A stretch of 64,000 nt of DNA from Pseudomonas syringae. Lineage in GTDB: Bacteria; Pseudomonadota; Gammaproteobacteria; Pseudomonadales; Pseudomonadaceae. Made by a program: the position numbers and the translations under genes. Location: assembly GCF_001698815.1 (NCBI RefSeq), contig NZ_LGSI01000051.1, positions 186,001-250,000 on the forward strand. The letters run 5' to 3'. The notes beneath the pieces are model-generated. The model had not been told where the DNA came from, did not search any database, and saw only the letters and a list, made by a program, of their open reading frames with translations. Each line of letters opens with the position of its first letter. Positions within the stretch are counted from its first letter, which is position 1. Positions 33,629 to 41,793 of this stretch are shown here, piece by piece.

Positions 33629-34942
33629 ATGAAAGTGTTGAAAGGCCGGGACATCCTGGCACTTGGTTTTATGACGTTTGCCCTGTTTGTCGGGGCTGGC
33701 AATATCATCTTCCCCCCGATCGTTGGTTTGCAGGCTGGTCCCCATGTGTGGATGGCTGCGCTCGGCTTTCTGGTCACTGCGGTAGGTCTACCGGTGATCA
33801 CGATCATCGCTCTGGCCAAGGTCGGCGGCGCCATGGATGCGTTGAGCAGCCCGATTGGCAAGGTCGCCGGTGGGATTCTCGCAGCGGTGTGCTATCTGGC
33901 GGTGGGTCCGCTGTTCGCCACGCCGCGAACGGCCACTGTCTCGTTTGAAGTAGGCCTCGCGCCTCTGACAGGCGACAGCCCGATGGCGTTGTTTCTGTAC
34001 AGTCTGGTGTATTTCGCGGTGGTGTTCTGGGTTTCGCTGTATCCGGGGCGTCTGCTGGATACCGTGGGCCGCTTTCTGGCGCCCTTGAAAATCATCGCTC
34101 TCGCGGTGCTGGGCATTGCGGCCTTCGCGCTGCCTGCCGGGGATGTCGGGATTGCCGAGCCTGCGTATGCTGCGGCTCCGTTCTCCCAAGGTTTCATCAA
34201 CGGCTACCTGACCATGGACACGCTTGGCGCGCTGGTCTTCGGGATCGTCATCGTCAATGCCATTCGCTCACGTGGTGTCGAGTCGCCAGCCTTGATCACC
34301 CGTTACGCAATCATCGCCGGCCTGATCGCCGGGGTAGGGCTGGCGCTGGTTTATATCAGTCTGTTCCGCCTCGGTTCCGGGAGTCACGCGGTGGCGGCCG
34401 GGGCGAGCAACGGCGCGGCGGTGCTGCATGCTTACGTGCAACACACCTTCGGCTCCTTGGGCAGCGGCTTCCTGGCGGTATTGATTTCCCTGGCGTGTCT
34501 GGTGACCGCCGTGGGCCTGACCTGCGCCTGTGCCGAGTATTTCAGTCAGGTGCTGCCGTTGTCCTATAAAGCCCTGGTTTTGATTCTGGCGCTGTTCTCG
34601 TTGCTGGTATCTAATCTGGGCCTGACCAAGCTGATCATGTTCTCGATCCCGGTGCTGACGGCTATTTACCCGCCTTGCATCGTTCTTGTGGCCCTGAGCT
34701 TCTGCAAGGATTTCTGGCAATCCCAAAGCCGGATCGTCGCGCCAGTCATGCTGGTGGCAGCGGTGTTTGGCGTTATCGATGCGATAAAGGGCGCAGGTTT
34801 TGCTGACCGCATGCCGCACACCCTGGCAAATCTGCCGCTGAGCGATCAAGGCCTGGCCTGGCTGGTGCCGTCCTTGATGATGCTGGTTGTTGCGTTCGTG
34901 ATCGATCGTGCGCTGGGCAAGCGAAGCGAAGCGCTGGCATGA
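33629..34942 (+). CDS. brnQ: Branched-chain amino acid transporter, LIVCS family (BrnQ/BraB/BraZ type)
   Basis: Inner-membrane Na+- or H+-coupled importer of leucine, isoleucine and valine. The 437 residues form about 12 membrane helices and the length equals that of P. aeruginosa BraB and BraZ. The N-terminal MKVLKGRDILALGFMTFALFVGAGNIIFPP is the family hallmark. I start at 33629 because the protein sequence there agrees with BraZ; an ATG 18 bases earlier is also in frame. Neither start has a good ribosome site. The BraB/BraZ distinction cannot be settled by eye. Confidence 0.93.
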   Translation: MKVLKGRDILALGFMTFALFVGAGNIIFPPIVGLQAGPHVWMAALGFLVTAVGLPVITIIALAKVGGAMDALSSPIGKVAGGILAAVCYLAVGPLFATPRTATVSFEVGLAPLTGDSPMALFLYSLVYFAVVFWVSLYPGRLLDTVGRFLAPLKIIALAVLGIAAFALPAGDVGIAEPAYAAAPFSQGFINGYLTMDTLGALVFGIVIVNAIRSRGVESPALITRYAIIAGLIAGVGLALVYISLFRLGSGSHAVAAGASNGAAVLHAYVQHTFGSLGSGFLAVLISLACLVTAVGLTCACAEYFSQVLPLSYKALVLILALFSLLVSNLGLTKLIMFSIPVLTAIYPPCIVLVALSFCKDFWQSQSRIVAPVMLVAAVFGVIDAIKGAGFADRMPHTLANLPLSDQGLAWLVPSLMMLVVAFVIDRALGKRSEALA

Positions 34943-35010
34943 CACGTATTCCAAAGGTCGGAAGGCTGATGTTTAGCCAATACGCGATCTGAAAGTCATC
35001 TGCCAAAAAC

Positions 35011-35040
35011 TAATAAAGCCCGCAATTGCGGGCTTTATTA
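35011..35040. terminator. Bidirectional terminator, perfect 30-base palindrome
   Basis: TAATAAAGCCCGCAA joined to its exact inverse, so the whole 30 bases are a perfect palindrome. As RNA it gives a G+C stem with A and T runs on either side. It lies between the converging brnQ and small-lipoprotein genes. Confidence 0.92.
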
Positions 35041-35057
35041 TCTGAAGACTTCTCAGC

Positions 35058-35315
35058 TTACTTGGTCGTGGTTGGCGCCGGGGCCTGACCATTGGCTTCT
35101 TTTGCGCGCTGTTGAGCGGCTTCTGCATTTTTCTGTGCAGCTTCCTGGCTTTCTTTAGCGGCGTCGTTCACTTTATCCTGAGCCTTCGCCATCGACTCCT
35201 GGGATTCCTGTGCAGCTTTGTTGGCATCTTGCTGGGTGTTTTCGGACTTCTTGTCACAGGCGGCAAGGCCCAAAGTGGCAGAAAGCATCAAGGCATAAGC
35301 TAAAGATTTGCGCAT
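35058..35315 (-). CDS. Small predicted lipoprotein with a helical, Ala/Gln/Lys-rich body
   Basis: Only 85 residues. The signal peptide ends in lipobox LAAC (cysteine about 20), followed by DKKSENTQQDANKAA and repeated helical segments (AAKESQEAAQKNAEAAQQRAKEA) that look like an amphipathic coiled coil. It resembles small envelope lipoproteins of pseudomonads in general form, but I do not recognise a named family. AAGGAGAAA is present upstream on the minus strand, a strong ribosome site. Confidence 0.72.
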   Translation of the reverse strand: MRKSLAYALMLSATLGLAACDKKSENTQQDANKAAQESQESMAKAQDKVNDAAKESQEAAQKNAEAAQQRAKEANGQAPAPTTTK

Positions 35316-35692
35316 GGGGTATTTCTCCTTATTGAATATCTACGAGCCTTCGAGCATTGGGCTTTTCATTAAGTTCCAGCCATCGTTCAGATAGATTGTG
35401 TTTGCGTATCAAGGGCTTCGCGTTGAGTCCGCGACGGCACCGAAGCATTTTGCAACTACTGCAGCCGGGAAATGAAAGTCGCACATGCGTGAAACCGTCG
35501 TACTTGAGCGTGCCAAGCGTTCCCCTGCGGCGTTGCCCGCTTGTCCGGTTTCCGTTCGGGCGTCATGCGTGCCGACACAAATGGCATGACGCCGGTGCTG
35601 GCTTATTCCGAGAAAATCATTGGGATTGGCCTCGTCTTGCCGTTCATTGCGTGGGCTGCGCTCGAAGAATTGCCGAAGCTGAATTGCGCGCC
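35316..35692. other. Gap upstream of htpG, no convincing gene
   Basis: The 377 bases contain open frames up to 140 codons (for example 35357-35779, plus strand), but these have no ribosome site, no recognisable domain, and run through the htpG promoter. A decayed gene is possible. The small-lipoprotein promoter must also lie at the left end. Confidence 0.5.
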
Positions 35693-35720
35693 CTTGAAAT
35701 CCCGGTCCCAGCCCCCACTT
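35693..35720 (+). promoter_or_regulatory. Sigma-32 heat-shock promoter of htpG
   Basis: CTTGAAA (35693-35699), 13 bases, then CCCCACTT (35713-35720). The -35 is an exact match to the RpoH consensus CTTGAAA and the -10 differs in one place from CCCCATNT; the spacing is in the allowed range. It lies 75 bases before the htpG start. Confidence 0.8.
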
Positions 35721-35795
35721 TGATGACTACCCGCCGCCCGACACAGATTCATGTCTTGTCTGGTGGCTTTGCCATCTGATTGGAGTTTGATGACC

Positions 35796-37700
35796 ATGAG
35801 TGTGGAAACTCAAAAGGAAACCCTGGGCTTCCAGACCGAGGTAAAGCAGCTGCTGCACCTCATGATCCATTCGCTGTATTCCAACAAGGAAATTTTCCTT
35901 CGCGAATTGATCTCGAACGCCTCTGACGCCGTCGATAAACTGCGCTTCGAAGCACTGTCCAAACCGGACCTGCTTGAAGGCGGCGCCGAGCTGAAAATCC
36001 GTGTGAGCTTCGACAAGGACGCGAAAACCGTCACCCTCGAAGACAACGGCATTGGCATGAGCCGGGAAGATGTGATCACCCATCTGGGTACCATCGCCAA
36101 ATCCGGCACTGCAGATTTCATGAAAAACCTTTCTGGCGATCAGAAAAAGGATTCACACCTGATCGGTCAGTTCGGCGTGGGCTTCTATTCGGCCTTCATC
36201 GTTGCCGATCAAGTCGAAGTGTTCAGCCGCCGTGCCGGCTCGCCTGCCAGCGAAGGCGTGCATTGGTCCTCCAAGGGCGAAGGCGAGTTTGAAGTCGCTA
36301 CCCTGGAAAAAGCCGAGCGCGGTACGCGTATTGTCCTGCACCTGAAAAGTGCTGAAGATGAATTCGCCGACGGTTACCGTCTGCGCAACATCATCAAGAA
36401 ATATTCCGATCACATCGCTTTGCCGATCGAGCTGCCGAAAGAACAGGCCGCTGCCGAAGGTGAAGAAGTGCCTGCCGTTGAATGGGAAACCGTCAACCGC
36501 GCCAGCGCACTCTGGACCCGTTCGCGCACTGAAGTGAAGGACGAGGAGTACCAGGAATTCTACAAACACGTTGCCCATGACTTCGAGAACCCGCTGAGCT
36601 GGAGCCATAACAAGGTTGAAGGCAAGCTGGAATACACCTCGCTGCTCTACGTGCCGGCCCGTGCTCCGTTCGACCTGTATCAACGTGAAGCGCCGCGTGG
36701 CTTGAAGCTGTACGTGCAGCGCGTATTCGTCATGGATCAGGCCGAGTCGTTCCTGCCGCTGTACATGCGCTTCATCAAGGGCGTGGTCGACTCCAATGAC
36801 CTGTCCCTGAACGTGTCCCGGGAAATCCTGCAGAAAGACCCGATCATCGATTCGATGAAGTCCGCGCTGACCAAGCGTGTGCTGGACATGCTGGAAAAAC
36901 TGGCGAAGAACGAGCCTGAGCAATACAAGGGTTTCTGGAAGAACTTCGGTCAGGTCATGAAAGAAGGCCCGGCAGAAGATTTCGCCAACAAGGAAAAAAT
37001 CGCCGGCCTGCTGCGTTTCGCTTCGACTCACGAAGAGAGCGGCGAGCAAGTCGTTGCCCTGGCCGAATACCTGGCTCGCGCCAAGGACGGTCAGGACAAG
37101 ATTTACTACCTGACCGGCGAGACCTACGCCCAGGTCAAAAACAGCCCGCACCTTGAAGTCTTCCGCAAGAAAGGCATCGAAGTACTGCTGTTGACCGATC
37201 GCATCGACGAGTGGCTGATGAGCTATCTCAGCGACTTCGACGGCAAGGGTTTTGTCGATGTGGCGCGTGGTGATCTGGATCTGGGCAAGCTTGATTCCGA
37301 AGAGGACAAGAAGGCTCAGGAAGAAATCGCCAAGGATAAGGAAGGTCTTATCGAGCGTTTGAAAGCCGCGCTGGGCGAGTCCGTCAGTGAAGTGCGGGTT
37401 TCCCATCGTCTGACCGACTCTCCGGCAATCCTGGCCATTGGCGAGGCTGATCTGGGCATGCAGATGCGCCAGATCCTCGAAGCCAGCGGGCAGAAGGTTC
37501 CGGACTCCAAGCCGATTTTCGAATTCAACCCGGCGCACCCACTGATTGGCAAGCTGGACGCCGAGCAGAGCGAAGAGCGCTTCGGCGATCTGTCGCACAT
37601 CCTGTTCGATCAGGCGGCACTGGCCGCAGGTGACAGCCTGAAAGATCCGGCTGCTTACGTGCGCAGGCTGAACAAGCTGCTCGTTGAACTGTCGGTTTAA
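35796..37700 (+). CDS. htpG: Chaperone Hsp90
   Basis: A 634-residue cytosolic ATP-dependent chaperone, the same length as in P. aeruginosa. The GHKL ATPase domain shows ELISNASDAVDKLRFEAL (E and N of the Mg site near residue 37), DNGIGMSREDV (about 85) and GQFGVGFYSAFIV (about 125). The middle domain has the catalytic-loop arginine in SLNVSREILQ. The C-terminal dimer domain completes it. I start at MSVETQKETLGF (35796); an ATG six bases earlier is also possible. It is driven by a sigma-32-like promoter. Confidence 0.98.
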   Translation: MSVETQKETLGFQTEVKQLLHLMIHSLYSNKEIFLRELISNASDAVDKLRFEALSKPDLLEGGAELKIRVSFDKDAKTVTLEDNGIGMSREDVITHLGTIAKSGTADFMKNLSGDQKKDSHLIGQFGVGFYSAFIVADQVEVFSRRAGSPASEGVHWSSKGEGEFEVATLEKAERGTRIVLHLKSAEDEFADGYRLRNIIKKYSDHIALPIELPKEQAAAEGEEVPAVEWETVNRASALWTRSRTEVKDEEYQEFYKHVAHDFENPLSWSHNKVEGKLEYTSLLYVPARAPFDLYQREAPRGLKLYVQRVFVMDQAESFLPLYMRFIKGVVDSNDLSLNVSREILQKDPIIDSMKSALTKRVLDMLEKLAKNEPEQYKGFWKNFGQVMKEGPAEDFANKEKIAGLLRFASTHEESGEQVVALAEYLARAKDGQDKIYYLTGETYAQVKNSPHLEVFRKKGIEVLLLTDRIDEWLMSYLSDFDGKGFVDVARGDLDLGKLDSEEDKKAQEEIAKDKEGLIERLKAALGESVSEVRVSHRLTDSPAILAIGEADLGMQMRQILEASGQKVPDSKPIFEFNPAHPLIGKLDAEQSEERFGDLSHILFDQAALAAGDSLKDPAAYVRRLNKLLVELSV

Positions 37701-37714
37701 CACGACGTGTTACA

Positions 37715-37736
37715 AAAACCCGCTTCGGCGGGTTTT
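37715..37736 (+). terminator. Rho-independent terminator of htpG
   Basis: AAAACCCGC, tetraloop TTCG, GCGGGTTTT: a 9-bp stem 14 bases after the stop. Confidence 0.9.
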
Positions 37737-37783
37737 CTGATTTTGGTCCGTGCATTTTTCTTTCAATGATTGAGGAGTCAGCG

Positions 37784-38515
37784 ATGAGCAGCAACGTTAC
37801 TGTCAGTTCCGTGGTGTACCAGATTGATGGCCAGCCGTACGAAAGCCGTCTCGTATTTGACTCCGGCGATGCTTCGTCGCGTCCGGGCCTGTTGATGGCG
37901 CCCAACTGGATGGGTGTCAGCGAAGGTGCCGAGAAAATCGCCCAGTCCGTGGCCGAGCAAGGTTATGTGGTATTGCTGGTGGATCTCTACGGGCAGGGCG
38001 CACGCCCGCAGAACGCTGATGAAGCGGGCGCCGCGATGATGCCTCTCAAGAATGATCGCGCTGAACTGCGCAAGCGCATGCAGGCGGCTCTTGAGCAACT
38101 GCTGAGCCAGACCGACGCGCCGGTCGATGCCGACAAAGTCGCCACGTTCGGCTTCTGCTTCGGTGGTTGCTGCTCACTGGAACTGGCTCGCACCGGCGCT
38201 AATCTGAAGGCCGCCGTGTCGTTCCATGGCACGCTGGACACGCCGAATCCGGCTGATGCGAACAACATCAAAGGCTCGGTTCTGGTTCTGCACGGCGCTG
38301 CCGATCCCTTGGTACCAAAAGAGCAACTGCCCGCCTTCGAAGCCGAGATGGACGCAGCAGGCATCGATTGGCAGCTGACCAGCTACGGCGGCGCGGTGCA
38401 TTCGTTCACCGATCCCGAGGCTCAGACTCCAGGCAAAATGATGTACGACGCCAGGACGGCGAAACGTGCGTTCGCATCGATGCATAATCTGCTGGATGAA
38501 GTGTTCAAGGACTGA
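37784..38515 (+). CDS. Dienelactone hydrolase family protein
   Basis: A 243-residue alpha/beta hydrolase. The nucleophile is a cysteine in GFCFGGCC (about 126), as in true dienelactone hydrolases. The acid is in LHGAADPLVP (about 178) and the histidine is in GGAVHSFTDPE (about 207). GAGGAG upstream fixes the ATG at 37784. No aromatic-degradation genes lie nearby, so it is likely a general housekeeping hydrolase of unknown substrate. It also follows htpG in P. aeruginosa as I recall. Confidence 0.87.
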   Translation: MSSNVTVSSVVYQIDGQPYESRLVFDSGDASSRPGLLMAPNWMGVSEGAEKIAQSVAEQGYVVLLVDLYGQGARPQNADEAGAAMMPLKNDRAELRKRMQAALEQLLSQTDAPVDADKVATFGFCFGGCCSLELARTGANLKAAVSFHGTLDTPNPADANNIKGSVLVLHGAADPLVPKEQLPAFEAEMDAAGIDWQLTSYGGAVHSFTDPEAQTPGKMMYDARTAKRAFASMHNLLDEVFKD

Positions 38516-38617
38516 TTCAGTTTCGCCGGTATGGTGTACGCCTGGTGACGAACCTGAGGGGGATTCTATGTTTGGCGGCAACCCTCAGACGCCGCCGATG
38601 AGTTGTCTGAGCCGATG

Positions 38618-38799
38618 TCCTCCCGGATAAATCCGGTCCTACAGAATCGCGCCGATTTCGAAATCGTAGGAGCGAATTCATTCGCTCCTACGAGGACGGC
38701 GCTGAACCCGTTGGAGCGAGGCTTGCCCGCGAATCAGGCGCCTCGGTGAATCAGATACACCGCGTTATCGTTCTTCGCGGGCAAACCTCGCTTTAACGG
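38618..38799. repeat. REP cluster between the hydrolase and pirin genes
   Basis: A left unit CCCGGATAAATCCGGTCCTA starts near 38620. A perfect hairpin GTAGGAGCGAA/TTCGCTCCTAC with loop TTCA is at 38666-38691. A REP pair of the GTTGGAGCGAGGCTTGCCCG type lies at about 38708 and 38771-38799. The 339 bases 38516-38854 hold no gene. The two genes converge here, so these palindromes may provide the terminator. Confidence 0.8.
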
Positions 38800-38854
38800 A
38801 ACGCTTTGCGCCTTATAATCTTTCGCGAATAAATCTCCCACGGCGCTTCGGCGT

Positions 38855-39706
38855 TCACGGCAATTCAATCCTGCCACTTTCCCCCGGCACCGTTGGCCAA
38901 TCTCCTGCCGCCCAACGCTTGCGGGCTGCTTCAATCAACGCCGGATCACTGGCGACAAAGTTCCAGTTCATGCGCCGTGGGCCGTCCAGCGGGGCGCCGC
39001 CGATGAGTACCGCGTGACATTCGCTCTCCGCGCACAGCGTCACTTCCTGGCCAGCATCAAGCACGATCAGGCTGCGGGTTTCTACAGCTTCGCCATCTAA
39101 TGATGCTTCGCCACTGAGCACATACAGCGCCCGTTCTGCATGTTCGGTGGGGATCAGCAGCGTCGTGGCGGTCTGCATGTGCAGTTCGGCATAGAGCGTC
39201 GGTGACAATACTGGCACCGGCGAGGTCAGGCAGAAACCGCTGCCGGCAATCATGCGGATCCGGATGCCCATCTCATCACTGACCGGCAGGCTGCTGGCCG
39301 GATGATGACTGTAATGACCTGCGCCTGATTCAAAAGCCTTGGGCGACGCCAGCCAGATTTGCAGGCCGTGCATCCTGGAGCCCCTGGCCAGCAGATCGTC
39401 GGGCGTGCGTTCGATGTGGGCAATGGCCGCGCCTGAAGTCATCCAGCTGACTTCGCCCGCATGAACGTGTTGGTCGCTGCCCAGACTGTCCTTGTGCAAC
39501 AGGCGGCCTTCGAACAGGTAAGTCAGGGTCGACAGACCAATATGCGGGTGCTGGCGAATGTTCATGCCGGTGCCCGGCGCGTAGGCGGTTTCCAGCATGT
39601 GATCGAAAAACACGAACGGCCCGACGCTGCGGCATTTGGCCGAGGGTAGGGGGCGCAGGATGGGTTGGCCTTCGACGTCTTCGGCGCGGGGTTTGATCGT
39701 GAGCAT
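38855..39706 (-). CDS. Pirin-family protein
   Basis: A 283-residue bicupin. The N-terminal cupin carries the pirin metal site: HPHIGLSTLTYLFEG (two histidines near 54-56), SWMTSGAAIAHIE, and MHGLQIWLASP. The C-terminal cupin has the usual SGEASLDGEA. Pirins bind Fe and some act as quercetin 2,3-dioxygenases, others as redox or metabolic modulators; the in vivo role here is unknown. It lies downstream of fabB in the same direction, beyond the fabB terminator. Confidence 0.9.
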   Translation of the reverse strand: MLTIKPRAEDVEGQPILRPLPSAKCRSVGPFVFFDHMLETAYAPGTGMNIRQHPHIGLSTLTYLFEGRLLHKDSLGSDQHVHAGEVSWMTSGAAIAHIERTPDDLLARGSRMHGLQIWLASPKAFESGAGHYSHHPASSLPVSDEMGIRIRMIAGSGFCLTSPVPVLSPTLYAELHMQTATTLLIPTEHAERALYVLSGEASLDGEAVETRSLIVLDAGQEVTLCAESECHAVLIGGAPLDGPRRMNWNFVASDPALIEAARKRWAAGDWPTVPGESGRIELP

Positions 39707-39777
39707 CAGGGTTTCTCGACTGGGCGCGCATGCAAAAGGAAATATCCTACCTGCATAGGCTGAATCGACCCAATAAA

Positions 39778-39801
39778 AAAGGCGCCTCGAGAGGCGCCTT
39801 T
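39778..39801 (-). terminator. Terminator of the fabA-fabB operon
   Basis: AAAGGCGCCTC, GA, GAGGCGCCTTT: a near-perfect palindrome 24 bases after the fabB stop. The A-tract on its left becomes a T-run when read in the fabB direction. Confidence 0.9.
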
Positions 39802-39825
39802 CTGACAGCTGCGAAGCGGGGCGAA

Positions 39826-41046
39826 TTACTTGCCCTGCCAGCGCTTCATCACCAGCGTGGCGTTGGTGCCGCCGAAGCCGAAGCTGTTGCTCATGACCTG
39901 GTCGATTTTTGCATCTTCCCGGGTCTTGAGCAGGATCGGCATATCAGCGACAACCGGGTCCAGTTCGTCGATGTTGGCGGAACCGGCCATGAAGTTGCCT
40001 TCCATCATCAGCATGCAGTAGATCGCTTCGTGAACGCCGGCGGCGCCCAAGGAGTGACCGGACAGGCTCTTGGTGGAACTGATCGCCGGAGCGTTGGTGC
40101 CGAACACTTCGCGCACGCCTTCCATCTCTTTCGCGTCACCGACCGGAGTCGAAGTGCCGTGAGTGTTGATGTAGTCGATCGGGCCTTCCACTGTGGACAG
40201 GGCCATCTGCATGCAGCGGATGGCGCCTTCGCCGCTTGGCGCAACCATGTCGTAGCCATCGGACGTAGCGCCGTAGCCAACGACTTCGGCGTAGATCTTC
40301 GCGCCGCGCGCCAGAGCGTGTTCCAGCTCCTCGACCACGACCATGCCGCCACCGCCCGCGATGACGAAACCGTCACGCTTGGCGTCGTAGGCACGGGAAG
40401 CTTTTTCCGGAGTTTCGTTGTACTGGCTGGACAGTGCGCCCATGGCGTCGAACAGGAACGACTGGCTCCAATGCTCTTCTTCGCCACCGCCGGCAAAAAC
40501 GATGTCCTGCTTGCCCATCTGAATCTGTTCCATGGCGTTGCCGATGCAGTGAGCACTGGTGGCGCAGGCAGATGCGATGGAGTAGTTCAGGCCCTTGATC
40601 TTGAACGGCGTGGCCAGACAGGCTGAAACCGTGCTGCTCATGGTCCGCGTAACGCGATACGGACCTACGCGCTTGACGCCTTTTTCGCGCAGGATATCCA
40701 GCGCTTCCATCTGATTCAGTGTCGAAGCGCCGCCGCTGCCGGCGATCAGGCCGGTGCGCGGATTGGAGACTTGCTCCTCGGTCAGGCCCGAATCGGTGAT
40801 GGCGTCTTTCATGGCCAGGTAGGCATAAGCTGCCGCATGGCCGACGAAGCGATAGATCTTGCGATCGATCAGCTCTTCGAGGTTGAGGTCAATGGAGCCG
40901 GAAACCTGGCTACGCAGACCCATTTCGGCATATTCCGGATTGAAACGGATGCCAGGGCGGCTTGCACGCAGGTTGGCGGAGACGGTCTCTTTGTCATTGC
41001 CCAAGCACGAAACGATGCCCAGACCAGTGATAACGACGCGGCGCAT
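39826..41046 (-). CDS. fabB: 3-oxoacyl-ACP synthase I
   Basis: Condensing enzyme required to elongate the cis-unsaturated acyl chain after FabA. It has 406 residues. The Cys-His-His triad is visible: C163 region in SACATSAHCIGNA, histidine in NTHGTSTPVGDAKE (about 298) and histidine in KSLSGHSLGAAGVHEA (about 333). It starts 11 bases after the fabA stop in the conserved fabA-fabB operon of pseudomonads. Confidence 0.98.
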   Translation of the reverse strand: MRRVVITGLGIVSCLGNDKETVSANLRASRPGIRFNPEYAEMGLRSQVSGSIDLNLEELIDRKIYRFVGHAAAYAYLAMKDAITDSGLTEEQVSNPRTGLIAGSGGASTLNQMEALDILREKGVKRVGPYRVTRTMSSTVSACLATPFKIKGLNYSIASACATSAHCIGNAMEQIQMGKQDIVFAGGGEEEHWSQSFLFDAMGALSSQYNETPEKASRAYDAKRDGFVIAGGGGMVVVEELEHALARGAKIYAEVVGYGATSDGYDMVAPSGEGAIRCMQMALSTVEGPIDYINTHGTSTPVGDAKEMEGVREVFGTNAPAISSTKSLSGHSLGAAGVHEAIYCMLMMEGNFMAGSANIDELDPVVADMPILLKTREDAKIDQVMSNSFGFGGTNATLVMKRWQGK

Positions 41047-41057
41047 GCGGATAACCC

Positions 41058-41573
41058 TTAGAAGTTGTCAGTGGAGGTAAAGACGCCGACCCGAAGGCCT
41101 TCGGCGGTGTAGATCTCGCGACCGTCGACAGTGACCGAACCATCAGCGATGGCCAGGTTCAACTTGCCTTTGAGGACGCGTTTGATCTGGATGTTATAGG
41201 TGACTTTCTTTGCAGTTGGCAGCACCTGGCCGAAGAATTTCACTTCGCCCGAGCCCAATGCACGACCGCGGCCCGGCAAACCCTGCCAGCCGAGGAAGAA
41301 ACCGACCAGCTGCCACATGGCATCGAGGCCCAGGCAGCCTGGCATTACCGGGTCGCCTTCGAAGTGACACGCAAAGAACCACAGGTCTGGATTGATATCC
41401 AGCTCGGCGACCAATTCACCTTTGCCGTACTTGCCACCGCCTTCGCTGATGTGGGTGATGCGATCAACCATCAGCATGTTGGGGGCGGGCAGTTGCGCAT
41501 TACCTGGGCCGAACAGCTCGCCGCGACTGCAACGCAGCAGGTCTTCCCGGGTAAAGGCGTTTTGTTTGGTCAT
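41058..41573 (-). CDS. fabA: 3-hydroxydecanoyl-ACP dehydratase/isomerase
   Basis: Introduces the double bond of unsaturated fatty acids at the C10 stage by dehydration and isomerisation. It has 171 residues with the hotdog fold. The catalytic histidine is H70 in FFACHFEGDPVMPGCLG and the aspartate is D84 in LGLDAMWQ, both at the standard numbers. GAGGAG lies five bases before the ATG on the minus strand. It is the first gene of the fabA-fabB operon. I could not identify a DesT or FabR box by eye. Confidence 0.98.
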   Translation of the reverse strand: MTKQNAFTREDLLRCSRGELFGPGNAQLPAPNMLMVDRITHISEGGGKYGKGELVAELDINPDLWFFACHFEGDPVMPGCLGLDAMWQLVGFFLGWQGLPGRGRALGSGEVKFFGQVLPTAKKVTYNIQIKRVLKGKLNLAIADGSVTVDGREIYTAEGLRVGVFTSTDNF

Positions 41574-41793
41574 GCGAGCTCCTCAATAATCTGGTGCGGC
41601 AGGGTGGGGCGCCATTTGCCCCAGGATCCAGTCCTGGCCGGCTGACTCGCCAGGACTCTGCCGGCAGCCTACTCATAGACTATTGCGTTGTAGTGAAAGT
41701 CACAGCACAAGGGAAATGAAAGCACACTTGTGCACTGAAATTTATCATCCGGCCGACTTCGATTGTCGATACGGCTACCAAGACTGCCGCAAT
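41574..41793. other. Upstream region of fabA, no gene
   Basis: The 220 bases between the sensor-kinase stop and the fabA start must contain the fabAB promoter on the minus strand. GCACACTTGTGC (about 41721-41732) is an imperfect palindrome. No clean -35/-10 pair and no terminator of the kinase gene were identified. Confidence 0.4.

Noticed and set aside
35357..35779. Possible 140-codon gene upstream of htpG
   Set aside because: It lacks a ribosome site, has Arg/Pro/His-rich composition with no domain, and overlaps the sigma-32 promoter of htpG.
41721..41732. GCACACTTGTGC as a DesT/FabR site upstream of fabA
   Set aside because: The half-sites do not match the fatty-acid regulator sites I can recall; kept only as a palindrome in the region note.
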